In this document: in pieces, positions 7,199 through 13,639 of the stretch
Layout of the letters: every line of letters begins with the position of its first letter
Position numbering within the stretch: position 1 is the first letter of the stretch
Assembly: GCA_029558215.1 (NCBI GenBank)
Contig: JAKQFZ010000426.1
Span: forward strand, 1 to 18,021
Direction of reading: 5' to 3'
Origin: Candidatus Omnitrophota bacterium
Lineage (GTDB): Bacteria > Hinthialibacterota > Hinthialibacteria > JAKQFZ01
DNA length: 18,021 nucleotides
Notes under the pieces: model-generated
The model's database searches: none
What the model was told of the DNA's origin: nothing
Seen by the model: only the letters and a program-made list of their open reading frames with translations
Position numbers and translations under genes: made by a program

Positions 7199-8472
7199 TG
7201 ACTTTATTGGAAGAGGCACGACAGGGTAAGGTTACTGAGGAAATCGAGCGGGTTGCCGCTTTGGAGCATGTGGATTCGGAATGGCTCAGAAACCGGGTTG
7301 CATCAGGCAAGGTGGTCATTCCTGCGAATCGGCATCGGCGTCTTGAGAAGATCTGCGGCATCGGTGCCGGACTCAAGACCAAAGTCAATGCCAATATAGG
7401 ATCTTCTCCATTCAACCCCTGTCCTGAGGCCGAAGAACGGAAACTTCGCGTTGCCGAAGACGCCGGTGCGGACACAGTCATGGATCTGTCCACGGGTGGA
7501 GATCTGAATGAGATGAGGCAGCACGTCGCCAGGACTACGCGCATCCCTCTTGGCACGGTGCCAATCTATCAGTACATGGTTGACTATAAGAACAGTTGCA
7601 AGCCAGATTTGGGCAACCTGATGCTGGAGTATCTGGATCAGCATGGGAAAGATGGGGTGGATTTCGTCACGGTTCATTGTGGAGTTACGCGGCAGGCGAT
7701 TGAGAGCATCGAAGAAGAACGACTGACCGGCATTGTCAGTCGCGGTGGTGCCTTTCTGGCGCGTTGGATGCGGGAGATGAACGAGGAGAATCCTCTTTAC
7801 TCGCGTTTCGATGAAGTGTGTGACGTATTGGCGCAGCATGAGATGACTCTGAGTCTTGGAGATGGTCTGCGCTCCGGCTGCATTCACGATGCCAATGATC
7901 GAGCCATGATTCATGAAATGCTCACTCTGGGAGCATTGGCAAGAAGGGCTCGTGCCAAAGGGGTTCAGGTCATGATAGAGGGTCCGGGTCACATGGCCGT
8001 CAATCAAATTGAGGCAAACGTCAGACTCCAGAAACAGGTCTGCGATGGTGCACCCTATTACGTGCTCGGTCCTCTGGTGACGGACATTGCACCGGGGTAC
8101 GATCACATCACCTCCGCCATCGGCGGCACCCTGGCGGCCATCGCAGGAGCCGACTACTTGTGTTATGTCACACCGGCGGAGCATCTCCGGCTCCCGACAC
8201 TTGAGGATGTGCGTAACGGAGTCATCGCTTCGCGCATCGCAGCGCATGCGGCGGACATCGTTAAGGGCATTGCTGGAGCATCCGAATGGGATGATCAGAT
8301 GTCCAAAGCCAGAAAGTCGTTTAAGTGGGAAGATATGTTTGCGCTCGCCATAGATCCGGAGACTGCCCGTGCGATGCGCAAAGAGAGCGGTCTGAGCCAG
8401 GACGAGATGTGCACCATGTGCGGTGACTATTGCTCCATGAGACAGGGGACGCAGACCGCCAGGAAGAACTAG
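7198..8472 (+). CDS. thiC: Phosphomethylpyrimidine synthase ThiC (short form)
   Basis: A 424-residue ThiC, the radical SAM enzyme that rearranges aminoimidazole ribotide into hydroxymethylpyrimidine phosphate for thiamine. It lacks the long N-terminal extension of the ~630-residue proteobacterial enzymes. Visible family segments are 'NANIGSSPFNPCPEAEERKL', 'GADTVMDLSTGGDL', 'TVPIYQYM', 'DFVTVHCGVTRQ', 'SRGGAFLARWM', 'LSLGDGLRSGCIHDAND', 'MIEGPGHMAVNQI', 'YVLGPLVTDIAPGYDHI' and 'LCYVTPAEHL'. The C-terminal cluster motif is 'CTMCGDYCSM', spaced CX2CX3C rather than the CX2CX4C of the well-studied long enzymes. ATG 7198 overlaps the preceding TGA by one base, with GAGG ten bases upstream; TTG 7195 is also in frame. 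No TPP riboswitch precedes the operon in the window. Confidence 0.96.
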   Translation: MTLLEEARQGKVTEEIERVAALEHVDSEWLRNRVASGKVVIPANRHRRLEKICGIGAGLKTKVNANIGSSPFNPCPEAEERKLRVAEDAGADTVMDLSTGGDLNEMRQHVARTTRIPLGTVPIYQYMVDYKNSCKPDLGNLMLEYLDQHGKDGVDFVTVHCGVTRQAIESIEEERLTGIVSRGGAFLARWMREMNEENPLYSRFDEVCDVLAQHEMTLSLGDGLRSGCIHDANDRAMIHEMLTLGALARRARAKGVQVMIEGPGHMAVNQIEANVRLQKQVCDGAPYYVLGPLVTDIAPGYDHITSAIGGTLAAIAGADYLCYVTPAEHLRLPTLEDVRNGVIASRIAAHAADIVKGIAGASEWDDQMSKARKSFKWEDMFALAIDPETARAMRKESGLSQDEMCTMCGDYCSMRQGTQTARKN

Positions 8473-8475
8473 ACT

Positions 8476-9201
8476 ATGGGGGGAGAGTCGGTGGAACCCA
8501 AGGCATGCGTTCTCATCGCTACGTACAATGAGCGTCAGAACATAGACCAGATGATATCTGCGCTGCTTTCTCTCCCCAACAATTTTGAAGTCCTCATCGT
8601 AGACGATAGTTCCCCAGATGGTACTGGAGAGAGAGTTGGCGAGCTTGCCAAGTGTGAACCGCGGCTCCACCTTCTCTCACGAAAGAACAAAGAGGGCTAT
8701 GGGCCGGCGATGATCGCGGGTCTCAGATATGCGCTCCAACTTGGTGTGGAGCGTATCGTCACGATGGATGCGGACTTCTCCCATGATCCCAAGGATGTTC
8801 CAAAAGTGTGCGCTGCGTTGGAGAAAGCCGACATTGTTCTAGGTTCCCGCTATCGCGGTGGGGTTCGCGTTTTGAACTGGGCGCCGCGAAGGCTTCTTCT
8901 CTCCATGGGAGCCAACCGATACGTTCGTTCGGTGCTTGGCCTGAGTGTCGCCGACTGCACCAGCGGCTTTCGGGGATACCGACGGGGAGTCTTTGAAAGC
9001 GACATTCTGGAACGATGCCGATTCCGCGGTTACGCGTTTCTCGTTGAACTGCTGTATCGCTGTCTGAAGCGAGGCGTCCACGTCGCTGAAGTGGATATCA
9101 TCTACACGGAGAGACGGGAAGGGCACTCGAAAATGTCCAAGAGGGTGATTTTTGAGGCAGTTTTTGCGCCCTGGATTCTGAGGTTCTTCACGCGAAGATG
9201 A
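8476..9201 (+). CDS. Polyprenol-phosphate mannosyltransferase-like GT2 (DPM1 type)
   Basis: A 241-residue GT2 of the dolichol/polyprenol-phosphate mannose synthase type, which transfers a sugar (classically mannose from GDP-mannose) to a polyprenyl phosphate carrier on the cytoplasmic side of the membrane. Diagnostic segments are 'CVLIATYNERQNI' near the N-terminus, 'VLIVDDSSPDGTGE', 'RKNKEGYGPAMIAGLRYAL', the 'MDADFSHDP' metal-binding motif, 'GSRYRGG', 'DCTSGFRGYRR' and 'RREGHSKMS'. It ends after 'PWILRFFTRR' without the membrane-spanning extension or GtrA-like domain some relatives carry, so it is the short soluble form. The start is ATG 8476, 3 bases after the thiC stop; in-frame GTG 8491, behind a GGGGGGAGAG run, is an alternative. 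Sitting behind thiC looks like operon sharing rather than a shared pathway. Confidence 0.88.
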   Translation: MGGESVEPKACVLIATYNERQNIDQMISALLSLPNNFEVLIVDDSSPDGTGERVGELAKCEPRLHLLSRKNKEGYGPAMIAGLRYALQLGVERIVTMDADFSHDPKDVPKVCAALEKADIVLGSRYRGGVRVLNWAPRRLLLSMGANRYVRSVLGLSVADCTSGFRGYRRGVFESDILERCRFRGYAFLVELLYRCLKRGVHVAEVDIIYTERREGHSKMSKRVIFEAVFAPWILRFFTRR

Positions 9202-9233
9202 TCGCCTCACGTGTTGGGCTCGGCGTTTCCGCG

Positions 9234-9262
9234 TTGCACGGGATGTGGTTTTGTGTTATCAA
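9234..9262 (+). promoter_or_regulatory. Weak candidate promoter for the PHP-TPR genes
   Basis: TTGCAC (9234-9239) and TATCAA (9257-9262) are spaced by exactly 17 bases in the ~198-base gap before the PHP gene. Each box is a poor consensus match (three and four of six), so the call rests on spacing and on the perfect palindrome that overlaps the -10 end. The predicted 5' leader would be about 130 bases and includes a hairpin at 9339-9358. Confidence 0.3.
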
Positions 9263-9276
9263 CTTCCGCGGAAGTT
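9261..9276. promoter_or_regulatory. 16-bp perfect palindrome, putative operator
   Basis: AACTTCCGCGGAAGTT is a perfect 16-base palindrome with no loop, the form expected of a dimeric repressor site rather than an RNA hairpin. It lies at the candidate -10/start region of the PHP gene's promoter. I do not recognise it as a LexA, Fur, HrcA or NrdR box. Confidence 0.5.
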
Positions 9277-9338
9277 CGAGGCGGGCGACAGCCATTGGGT
9301 GTTGGCAATCGGGCTTCCTCGAAGGCAGTCGTTTAAGA

Positions 9339-9358
9339 CGGAGACTTGGGTGTCTCTG
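9339..9358 (+). other. Leader hairpin before PHP gene
   Basis: CGGAGAC (9339-9345) pairs with GTCTCTG (9352-9358), seven pairs including one G-U, around the six-base loop TTGGGT. There is no T-run after it. It is about 40 bases before the ATG at 9400 and could be a leader structure or chance. Confidence 0.3.
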
Positions 9359-9399
9359 CTGTGTGTAACTTTGGATGATTCCAGGAAAGGGAAGATTCC

Positions 9400-10095
9400 A
9401 TGGCGAAGAAAAACAGTGTGTTGCCGATCATTGACCTGCACACACATTCACTCTTCAGCGACGGGCTCCTGATGCCGGCGGAGTTGGTGCGTCATGCGCA
9501 GACGGCTGGCTATCATGCCATCGTGCTGACCGATCACGTTGAAGAGTCTAATCTTGAGATGGCAATGGATTTGACGGTTCGCGCCTGTGAGACACTCCGC
9601 GACCGAATCGGCATTGTTCTCGTTCCCGGTGCTGAGATTAGCTATGTTCCACCCCGGCGCATTCCCGCTGTGGCTGAACGGGCACGGGAACTTGGTGCGG
9701 CAGTTCTTGTAGTACATGGCGAAACGCTGGTGGAACCTGTGCCTCCTGGAACCAACGAAGCTGCTCTTGATGCGGACATAGATCTATTGGCGCATCCAGG
9801 GTTGATCTCCAGGAAACTGGCGAGTCGTGCAGCGGAGCGAGGGATTTCGCTGGAGATCACTACGCGTCGAGGTCACTGCTACAGCAATGGCCACGTCTGC
9901 CGCGTCGCTCGGGAAGCGGGAGCGATGCTCACAGTCAACAACGATGCTCACATGCCAGGCGATTCACTCAAGCCGGAGATGAGGCGCTGTGTCGCATTGG
10001 GCAGCGGCATGCTCGATGCGGAGTACGAGAAGGCATGCAGAAATGCTGTCAAGATACTTGGACGACGAGGTTTTCGGAGTATTCCGATTCGGTAA
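9400..10095 (+). CDS. PHP-domain phosphoesterase (histidinol-phosphatase-like)
   Basis: A 231-residue single-domain PHP protein, a metal-dependent phosphoesterase fold found in histidinol phosphatases, YcdX-like enzymes and polymerase editing domains. Metal-ligand motifs are present in order: 'DLHTHS' (residues 12-17), 'LTDHVEE', 'PGAEISY', 'VVHGET', 'LLAHPG' and 'NNDAHMPGD' near the C-terminus. 'GISLEITTRRGHCYSNG' also fits the family. The HxH, D-H and D-A-H ligands look intact, so it should be active, but the substrate is not readable. No other histidine-biosynthesis gene is nearby, so a histidinol phosphatase role is not supported by context. ATG 9400 lies about 8 bases behind an AGGAAAGGGAAG purine run. 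The next gene follows after 29 bases. Confidence 0.85.
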   Translation: MAKKNSVLPIIDLHTHSLFSDGLLMPAELVRHAQTAGYHAIVLTDHVEESNLEMAMDLTVRACETLRDRIGIVLVPGAEISYVPPRRIPAVAERARELGAAVLVVHGETLVEPVPPGTNEAALDADIDLLAHPGLISRKLASRAAERGISLEITTRRGHCYSNGHVCRVAREAGAMLTVNNDAHMPGDSLKPEMRRCVALGSGMLDAEYEKACRNAVKILGRRGFRSIPIR

Positions 10096-10124
10096 TACAT
10101 ATCCTTTGAAGTGAGGAAAGACCC

Positions 10125-10832
10125 ATGGCAAGAAGAACGCGCATTCAGGTAAAACGCAAGAAACTCAGTGACAAGGAAGTTCACGAGCTGGCAAAGCAAG
10201 ATCCGCTGCTCAAGATGATGAATCAGTCCCTGGACTTCTTCAAACAAAGGGGACAGGTCATCATTGCGGTGATCATCGTGGCTGCGGTGGGTTTCTTTGC
10301 CATTCGCGGATACTTGAGCTATCGCGCCAATCAGGAGATGGATGCCGGCAAAATTCTCGCGACCGCGGAAGAGGCTCTCTACCAGAACGAGTTGGACAAA
10401 GCGGCTTCCGTGTTGGATAGTCTGCTCAAGGATCATTCCGGAACGCGAACATCCAAACAGGCCGAGATGCTGAAAGCCAGCGTTCTGCTTGCCAAGGGCA
10501 ACACCGAAGAAGCCATCCAGTTGTATCGGGACTTGTTGAGCCGTAACCGTGGGGAAATTGCGCGAGAACTCAAGTTCTCGCTTGCCAATGCACTTCAGAG
10601 CAAAGGCGACGCCGAGGAAGCCTTGCGTCTCTATGAAGAACTTGAGAAAGATGGTGCGTTCGTCCGCCAGTACGAACTTCTCTACCGCAAGGGGCAGGTG
10701 CTGGAGTCTTTGAACCAGTATGACGGTGCCCGTGAAAGTTACAGCAAGATTCCGAGCGACAGCGAGTCCGTTTACTACGGCTTGGCGCGTCAACGCCTGG
10801 AGTGGATTCGCGCCATGGCAAACGCCGCGTAA
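10125..10832 (+). CDS. Membrane-anchored TPR protein (YfgM-like architecture)
   Basis: A 235-residue protein with a strongly basic start ('RRTRIQVKRKK'), a short amphipathic stretch, and a single hydrophobic helix at about residues 45-60 ('VIIAVIIVAAVGFFAI'). Behind it are TPR-like helical pairs such as 'EMLKASVLLAKGNTEEAIQLY' (about residues 110-130), 'FSLANALQSKGDAEEALRLY' and 'LYRKGQVLESLNQYDGARESY'. The layout is that of YfgM-type proteins: N-in, one membrane anchor, TPR repeats outside the cytoplasm, acting as scaffolds or chaperone partners of the secretion and outer-membrane assembly machinery. That role is family-level inference. The start ATG 10125 follows GAGGAAAG about 6 bases upstream. 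It may be co-transcribed with the PHP gene. Confidence 0.75.
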   Translation: MARRTRIQVKRKKLSDKEVHELAKQDPLLKMMNQSLDFFKQRGQVIIAVIIVAAVGFFAIRGYLSYRANQEMDAGKILATAEEALYQNELDKAASVLDSLLKDHSGTRTSKQAEMLKASVLLAKGNTEEAIQLYRDLLSRNRGEIARELKFSLANALQSKGDAEEALRLYEELEKDGAFVRQYELLYRKGQVLESLNQYDGARESYSKIPSDSESVYYGLARQRLEWIRAMANAA

Positions 10833-10881
10833 CACCCCTGTCAAGACCGCGAGCCGCCAAGCGTCCGCTGCACTGAAAAGA

Positions 10882-10937
10882 CCTCTCGGATTTTCCCTTT
10901 CAGAGGGGAGAATCTGACTCCTCTCGTTTCCAGAGAG
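10882..10937 (+). promoter_or_regulatory. Structured spacer with nested/alternative hairpins before the glycosidase gene
   Basis: A ten-pair stem with two G-U pairs joins 10889-10898 (GATTTTCCCT) to 10905-10914 (GGGGAGAATC) around a six-base loop. It is flanked by direct copies of CCTCTCG at 10882-10888 and 10920-10926, and GAGAG at 10933-10937 can pair with either CTCTC. CCTCT at 10882-10886 can also pair with AGAGG at 10902-10906, which would disrupt the main stem. No T-run follows, so this is not a standard terminator. It may be a weak terminator of the upstream genes or a leader switch. Confidence 0.4.
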
Positions 10938-10995
10938 TGGACGGTTCAACAGAAGACCTTGAGCCAGACCAAATCAGCACATCAGGAGCATCACG

Positions 10996-12831
10996 ATGGA
11001 TGAGAAATCTCGATCCGAGGCGAGTATGGGTCGCTCTGGAAATCTCACGACGGAAAAGCCCTGCTATCAGCCGTTGGACGTCGTTCGCGTGACAATTCAT
11101 GGACGAGATGCCGGTGACACCCAATGCACTCTTCGCGTGTGCGATCCACAACAGAAGACCTATCTCGAAAAGCAGGTTGCGCTCAAGAACAACAGAGGCG
11201 AGGCGACGTTTCTGGCAGGTGGTTCCCTGGGTGTTCATTACATCTATCTCCTCTGGCCTGGCGAGAAGAGGCATAGTCGTTATCTGAATTTCTGGCTCGA
11301 CTGCGAGACGACGGTGGAATCGGGTGATGAGGATATTGACTTCATCTATCCGTTCACTCGCGATCGGATGCGCCTTGGACGCCGCGAGTATGACACGCCA
11401 CAGGGAAAGTTCGTCGGCTATATGTCTGCCGATACCTGGCATTTTGACGGCATCTGGTTGCGAGACTGGATCTATGGCCTGCCGGGTTACAAGTATTGGG
11501 AGCGGGACATGGCTTGTGGCATAGACCGTTTTCTGGAGCAACAGGCCGAGAACGGGATGATTCCTGATGGCATCGAACGCAGTGGCAAGACTTGGCGTGT
11601 TGGGCTTGAGTCGGATGTTGAGTACATCATGGTGATGGGGGCTTGGGGAACCTGGAAAGCCACGGGCGACGATGCCTGGCTTGTCTCAATTCTACCCAAA
11701 CTTGAGAAGGCGCTCGAATACGTTCGCAGTGACCCCAAGCACTGGGACGAAAGCCATCGGTTAATCAAGAGGCAACACAGTTGCGATACATGGGATTTTG
11801 ACATTGACTCCGCCGGTGATTCAGGAAAGCAGAGACATGTTGTCGCAACCTGCGATCAGAGTGGCTATGTACTTGCCTTTCAGGCCTTGAGTCAGATGTA
11901 CGGTCGAGTTGGTTGTTGTCCGGATGCCCATCGCTGGGAGCGGGAAGCAGAAGAGTACCGCAAGCGAGCCAATCAGATGTTGTGGGACGGGGTTAAGTTT
12001 CAGCATCACGTGCATCTGGATGCCATTGACCATAATGGATTTGATGAGTCGCAACAGCTGGCGATGGGAAACACCTGGGCGATGACTCGTGGGTTGGCAA
12101 CTCGCGTGCAGGCACAGTCAATCATTGATGAGTACAAACGCAGACACGAGCAGACGGGAGATGCCTATCCGTGGTGGAGTCTTCAGCCGGGGTATCCAGA
12201 TGAACTGGGGTACTTCGGATCCGCCCATCGAAAACAGGGGGGCTACGCCAATGGTGGCCTGATGCCTTGGGTGGGTGGGGAATTGTGCAGGGCGGCTTTT
12301 CGATTTGGCCGAGAGAAGTACGGCGTCGAGTTGATGAGGCAGTACGTGGATCATCTTCGACGAACGGGTGGCGCTCATGTGTGGTATTGGCCTGATGGCG
12401 AGCCTGGTTTTCGGACGACCAACGAAGTCCCTTACGCTGGTTGGGGAATGGCACAGTGGGTTGAAGCGTTGTTCGAAGGCCTGGCGGGTGTTGAAGACCG
12501 TTCCTGTCTCATGGAACAGGTTCGACTGAATCCCCAATGGTTTGCCTGTGGCGTCAAATCGGTTCTTGTCCGAACTCGATACGCCCCTTCAAGGGGATAT
12601 TTCGCCTATCGGATGACTACAAAGAAGAAGCCCCGCTCCGTGGTCCTTGACTACTCTGGCTCAGGTCGTTCGGTTGCGTTTCAAATCCCCGTTCCAGATG
12701 ACTGGACGCCCAAGACCGTGACGGTCAACGGTGAATCTGTCGAGTTCAGTCTCTCTCCCGACTCACCGAATCGAGTGTGCTTCTCTGTTGAGATGCAGAG
12801 CATCGGAAAGGCGACCGTTCTCTGTGACTGA
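10996..12831 (+). CDS. Six-hairpin (alpha/alpha)6-barrel glycosidase-like protein
   Basis: A 611-residue protein. Residues ~25-100 look like an all-beta sandwich ('DVVRVTIHG', 'QCTLRVCDP'). From ~110 to ~510 there are repeated helical segments with Trp- and Asp-rich motifs: 'DTWHFDGIWLRDWIYGL' (from D146, with R156-D157), 'NGMIPDGI', 'YIMVMGAWGTWKATGDDAWL', 'CDTWDFDID', 'DGVKFQHHVHLD', 'YANGGLMPWVGGELCRAAF' (from about residue 417) and 'VWYWPDGEPGF'. This pattern fits the six-hairpin glycosidase superfamily (GH63/GH78/GH15-like), but I cannot fix the CAZy family or substrate. The C-terminal ~100 residues look like a beta domain ('SVVLDYSGSG', 'TVTVNGESVEF'). No signal peptide is visible, so it is probably cytoplasmic, perhaps acting on stored or imported glycan. 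ATG 10996 has AGGAG seven bases upstream. Confidence 0.7.
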   Translation: MDEKSRSEASMGRSGNLTTEKPCYQPLDVVRVTIHGRDAGDTQCTLRVCDPQQKTYLEKQVALKNNRGEATFLAGGSLGVHYIYLLWPGEKRHSRYLNFWLDCETTVESGDEDIDFIYPFTRDRMRLGRREYDTPQGKFVGYMSADTWHFDGIWLRDWIYGLPGYKYWERDMACGIDRFLEQQAENGMIPDGIERSGKTWRVGLESDVEYIMVMGAWGTWKATGDDAWLVSILPKLEKALEYVRSDPKHWDESHRLIKRQHSCDTWDFDIDSAGDSGKQRHVVATCDQSGYVLAFQALSQMYGRVGCCPDAHRWEREAEEYRKRANQMLWDGVKFQHHVHLDAIDHNGFDESQQLAMGNTWAMTRGLATRVQAQSIIDEYKRRHEQTGDAYPWWSLQPGYPDELGYFGSAHRKQGGYANGGLMPWVGGELCRAAFRFGREKYGVELMRQYVDHLRRTGGAHVWYWPDGEPGFRTTNEVPYAGWGMAQWVEALFEGLAGVEDRSCLMEQVRLNPQWFACGVKSVLVRTRYAPSRGYFAYRMTTKKKPRSVVLDYSGSGRSVAFQIPVPDDWTPKTVTVNGESVEFSLSPDSPNRVCFSVEMQSIGKATVLCD

Positions 12832-12840
12832 TCAACCTGC

Positions 12841-13380
12841 TTACTGTGCTGCCTTGCGAGCGACAAATCCCTGAGTGTTCAGGCCGGTTGCAGACGAGGT
12901 GCCCGCCTTCTGTGCGAGGTAGGCCGCGCCGAGTCTCTCAATGTGTTCGCCGACATTGTCAAAGTAGTTGAAATGAGCCTGTTCTTCATCAATGATGGCT
13001 TCCAGAATCTTCTGGCTGGTGCTGTCACCGTTCTCGCGACACGTCAACACGAATTTGTTGTAAATCGCCATGGTATTGTCTTCCAGATCAGCGTCAAAGG
13101 CGAACACCTTCTCGACGGCCTGACCCTTCAGCACCTTACCCGCCGCCTCCGTAGTCGGTTCGCCACCGAGTTCCTTGATTCGTTCGGCGAACATCTCCGC
13201 ATGGCGCATCTCGTCAATGGCGATGAGTTTCACCTGCGCAGCCATCTCGCCGTAGTCCATGTCATCAAGGTTGTAATGCTGATTCATGTATTGATGTATT
13301 GCCTGCAATTCCATTGCTCGTGCCTTGTTCAGGACTTCGATGACTGCCTTCTTACGGGACTCCCTTTTCTCCTGTGCCAT
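12841..13380 (-). CDS. bfr: Bacterioferritin / ferritin-like iron-storage protein
   Basis: A 179-residue four-helix ferritin-like protein. Di-iron ligands match the bacterioferritin ferroxidase centre: E24 in 'MELQAIHQY', E57 and H60 in 'DEMRHAEMF', E100, and E133 with H136 in 'DEEQAH'. M58 in 'DEMRH' sits where bacterioferritin has its haem-ligand methionine. Such proteins oxidise Fe2+ and store it as ferric mineral in a 24-subunit shell. The C-terminus runs ~20 residues past the usual end ('GTSSATGLNTQGF'), an extension of unknown role. ATG at 13378-13380 is chosen because AAGGAGG lies six bases upstream on the minus strand; the frame is open to 13434, but that has no ribosome site. It is convergent with the glycosidase gene (9-base gap) and has its own promoter. 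Confidence 0.9.
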   Translation of the reverse strand: MAQEKRESRKKAVIEVLNKARAMELQAIHQYMNQHYNLDDMDYGEMAAQVKLIAIDEMRHAEMFAERIKELGGEPTTEAAGKVLKGQAVEKVFAFDADLEDNTMAIYNKFVLTCRENGDSTSQKILEAIIDEEQAHFNYFDNVGEHIERLGAAYLAQKAGTSSATGLNTQGFVARKAAQ

Positions 13381-13405
13381 TTCCTGCCTCCTTGGATGTA
13401 TTTCT

Positions 13406-13452
13406 GAGCAGGTTAGTTCCTCGGCTAGGCTCACTCCCTTGGACGCCTGCTC
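13406..13452 (-). other. Long-range stem in the bfr leader
   Basis: GAGCAGG at 13406-13412 and CCTGCTC at 13446-13452 form a perfect seven-pair stem enclosing 33 bases, 26 bases before the bacterioferritin start codon on the minus strand. The Shine-Dalgarno site lies just outside the stem. It may be a leader structure or a binding site; chance is possible at this length. Confidence 0.35.
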
Positions 13453-13517
13453 GGCAAAAAGACACGACTCCTCTGGTCAAAGTGTCACTGGGAGCAAACT
13501 TGGAAACTCTCCCTGTA

Positions 13518-13531
13518 TATATTCGAATATA
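13518..13531. promoter_or_regulatory. AT-rich 14-bp palindrome over the bfr -10 box (putative operator)
   Basis: TATATTCGAATATA is a perfect palindrome covering the -10 element and start site of the bacterioferritin promoter. Such placement suits a repressor that blocks polymerase. Iron or peroxide regulators of the Fur/PerR family bind AT-rich inverted repeats, but this sequence is not the textbook Fur or PerR box, so the regulator is unassigned. Confidence 0.6.
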
Positions 13532-13555
13532 GTGGTTCCCATCGAGGCTTGTCAA
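13526..13555 (-). promoter_or_regulatory. Near-consensus sigma70 promoter for bacterioferritin
   Basis: Read on the minus strand, TTGACA (13555-13550) is a perfect -35 and TATATT (13531-13526) a strong -10, separated by 18 bases. Transcription would start near 13519, giving an untranslated leader of about 138 bases before the ATG at 13380. The -10 box is the half-site of a 14-base palindrome, implying repression by a dimeric regulator. Confidence 0.75.
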
Positions 13556-13572
13556 ACGGAGATCTTCCTCGT

Positions 13573-13597
13573 GTGAGGTCGTCTCTCTTGTCCTCAC
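13573..13597. other. Hairpin GTGAGG...CCTCAC upstream of terL
   Basis: A perfect six-pair inverted repeat with a 13-base pyrimidine-rich loop, between the divergent bacterioferritin and terminase genes and about 45 bases before the terminase start. It could be a leader hairpin for terL, a remnant packaging or operator site, or chance. Confidence 0.3.
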
Positions 13598-13639
13598 CTG
13601 TCTCGTCATGACGCTTCCCCAATGTGCATAAGAGGGATC

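Noticed and set aside
7303..8670. Long open frame (455 codons) on the minus strand
   Set aside because: It lies antisense to thiC and the next gene, whose protein families are certain. It has no family resemblance or ribosome site; long antisense frames are common with this codon usage.
9261..9290. tRNA-like T-arm (GGAAGTTCGAGG)
   Set aside because: No acceptor, D or anticodon arm could be folded around it; the symmetry is better explained by the palindrome.
9245..9472. 75-codon plus-strand frame in the gap before the PHP gene
   Set aside because: It overlaps the PHP start in another frame, lacks a ribosome site and has no recognisable features.
9948..10949. 333-codon open frame on the minus strand
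   Set aside because: It is antisense to the TPR gene and the end of the PHP gene, has no recognisable motifs, and conflicts with two well-supported genes.
13381..13434. 18-residue N-terminal extension of bacterioferritin
   Set aside because: The AAGGAGG site sits directly before the ATG ending at 13380, and the extension contains no helix matching the family.
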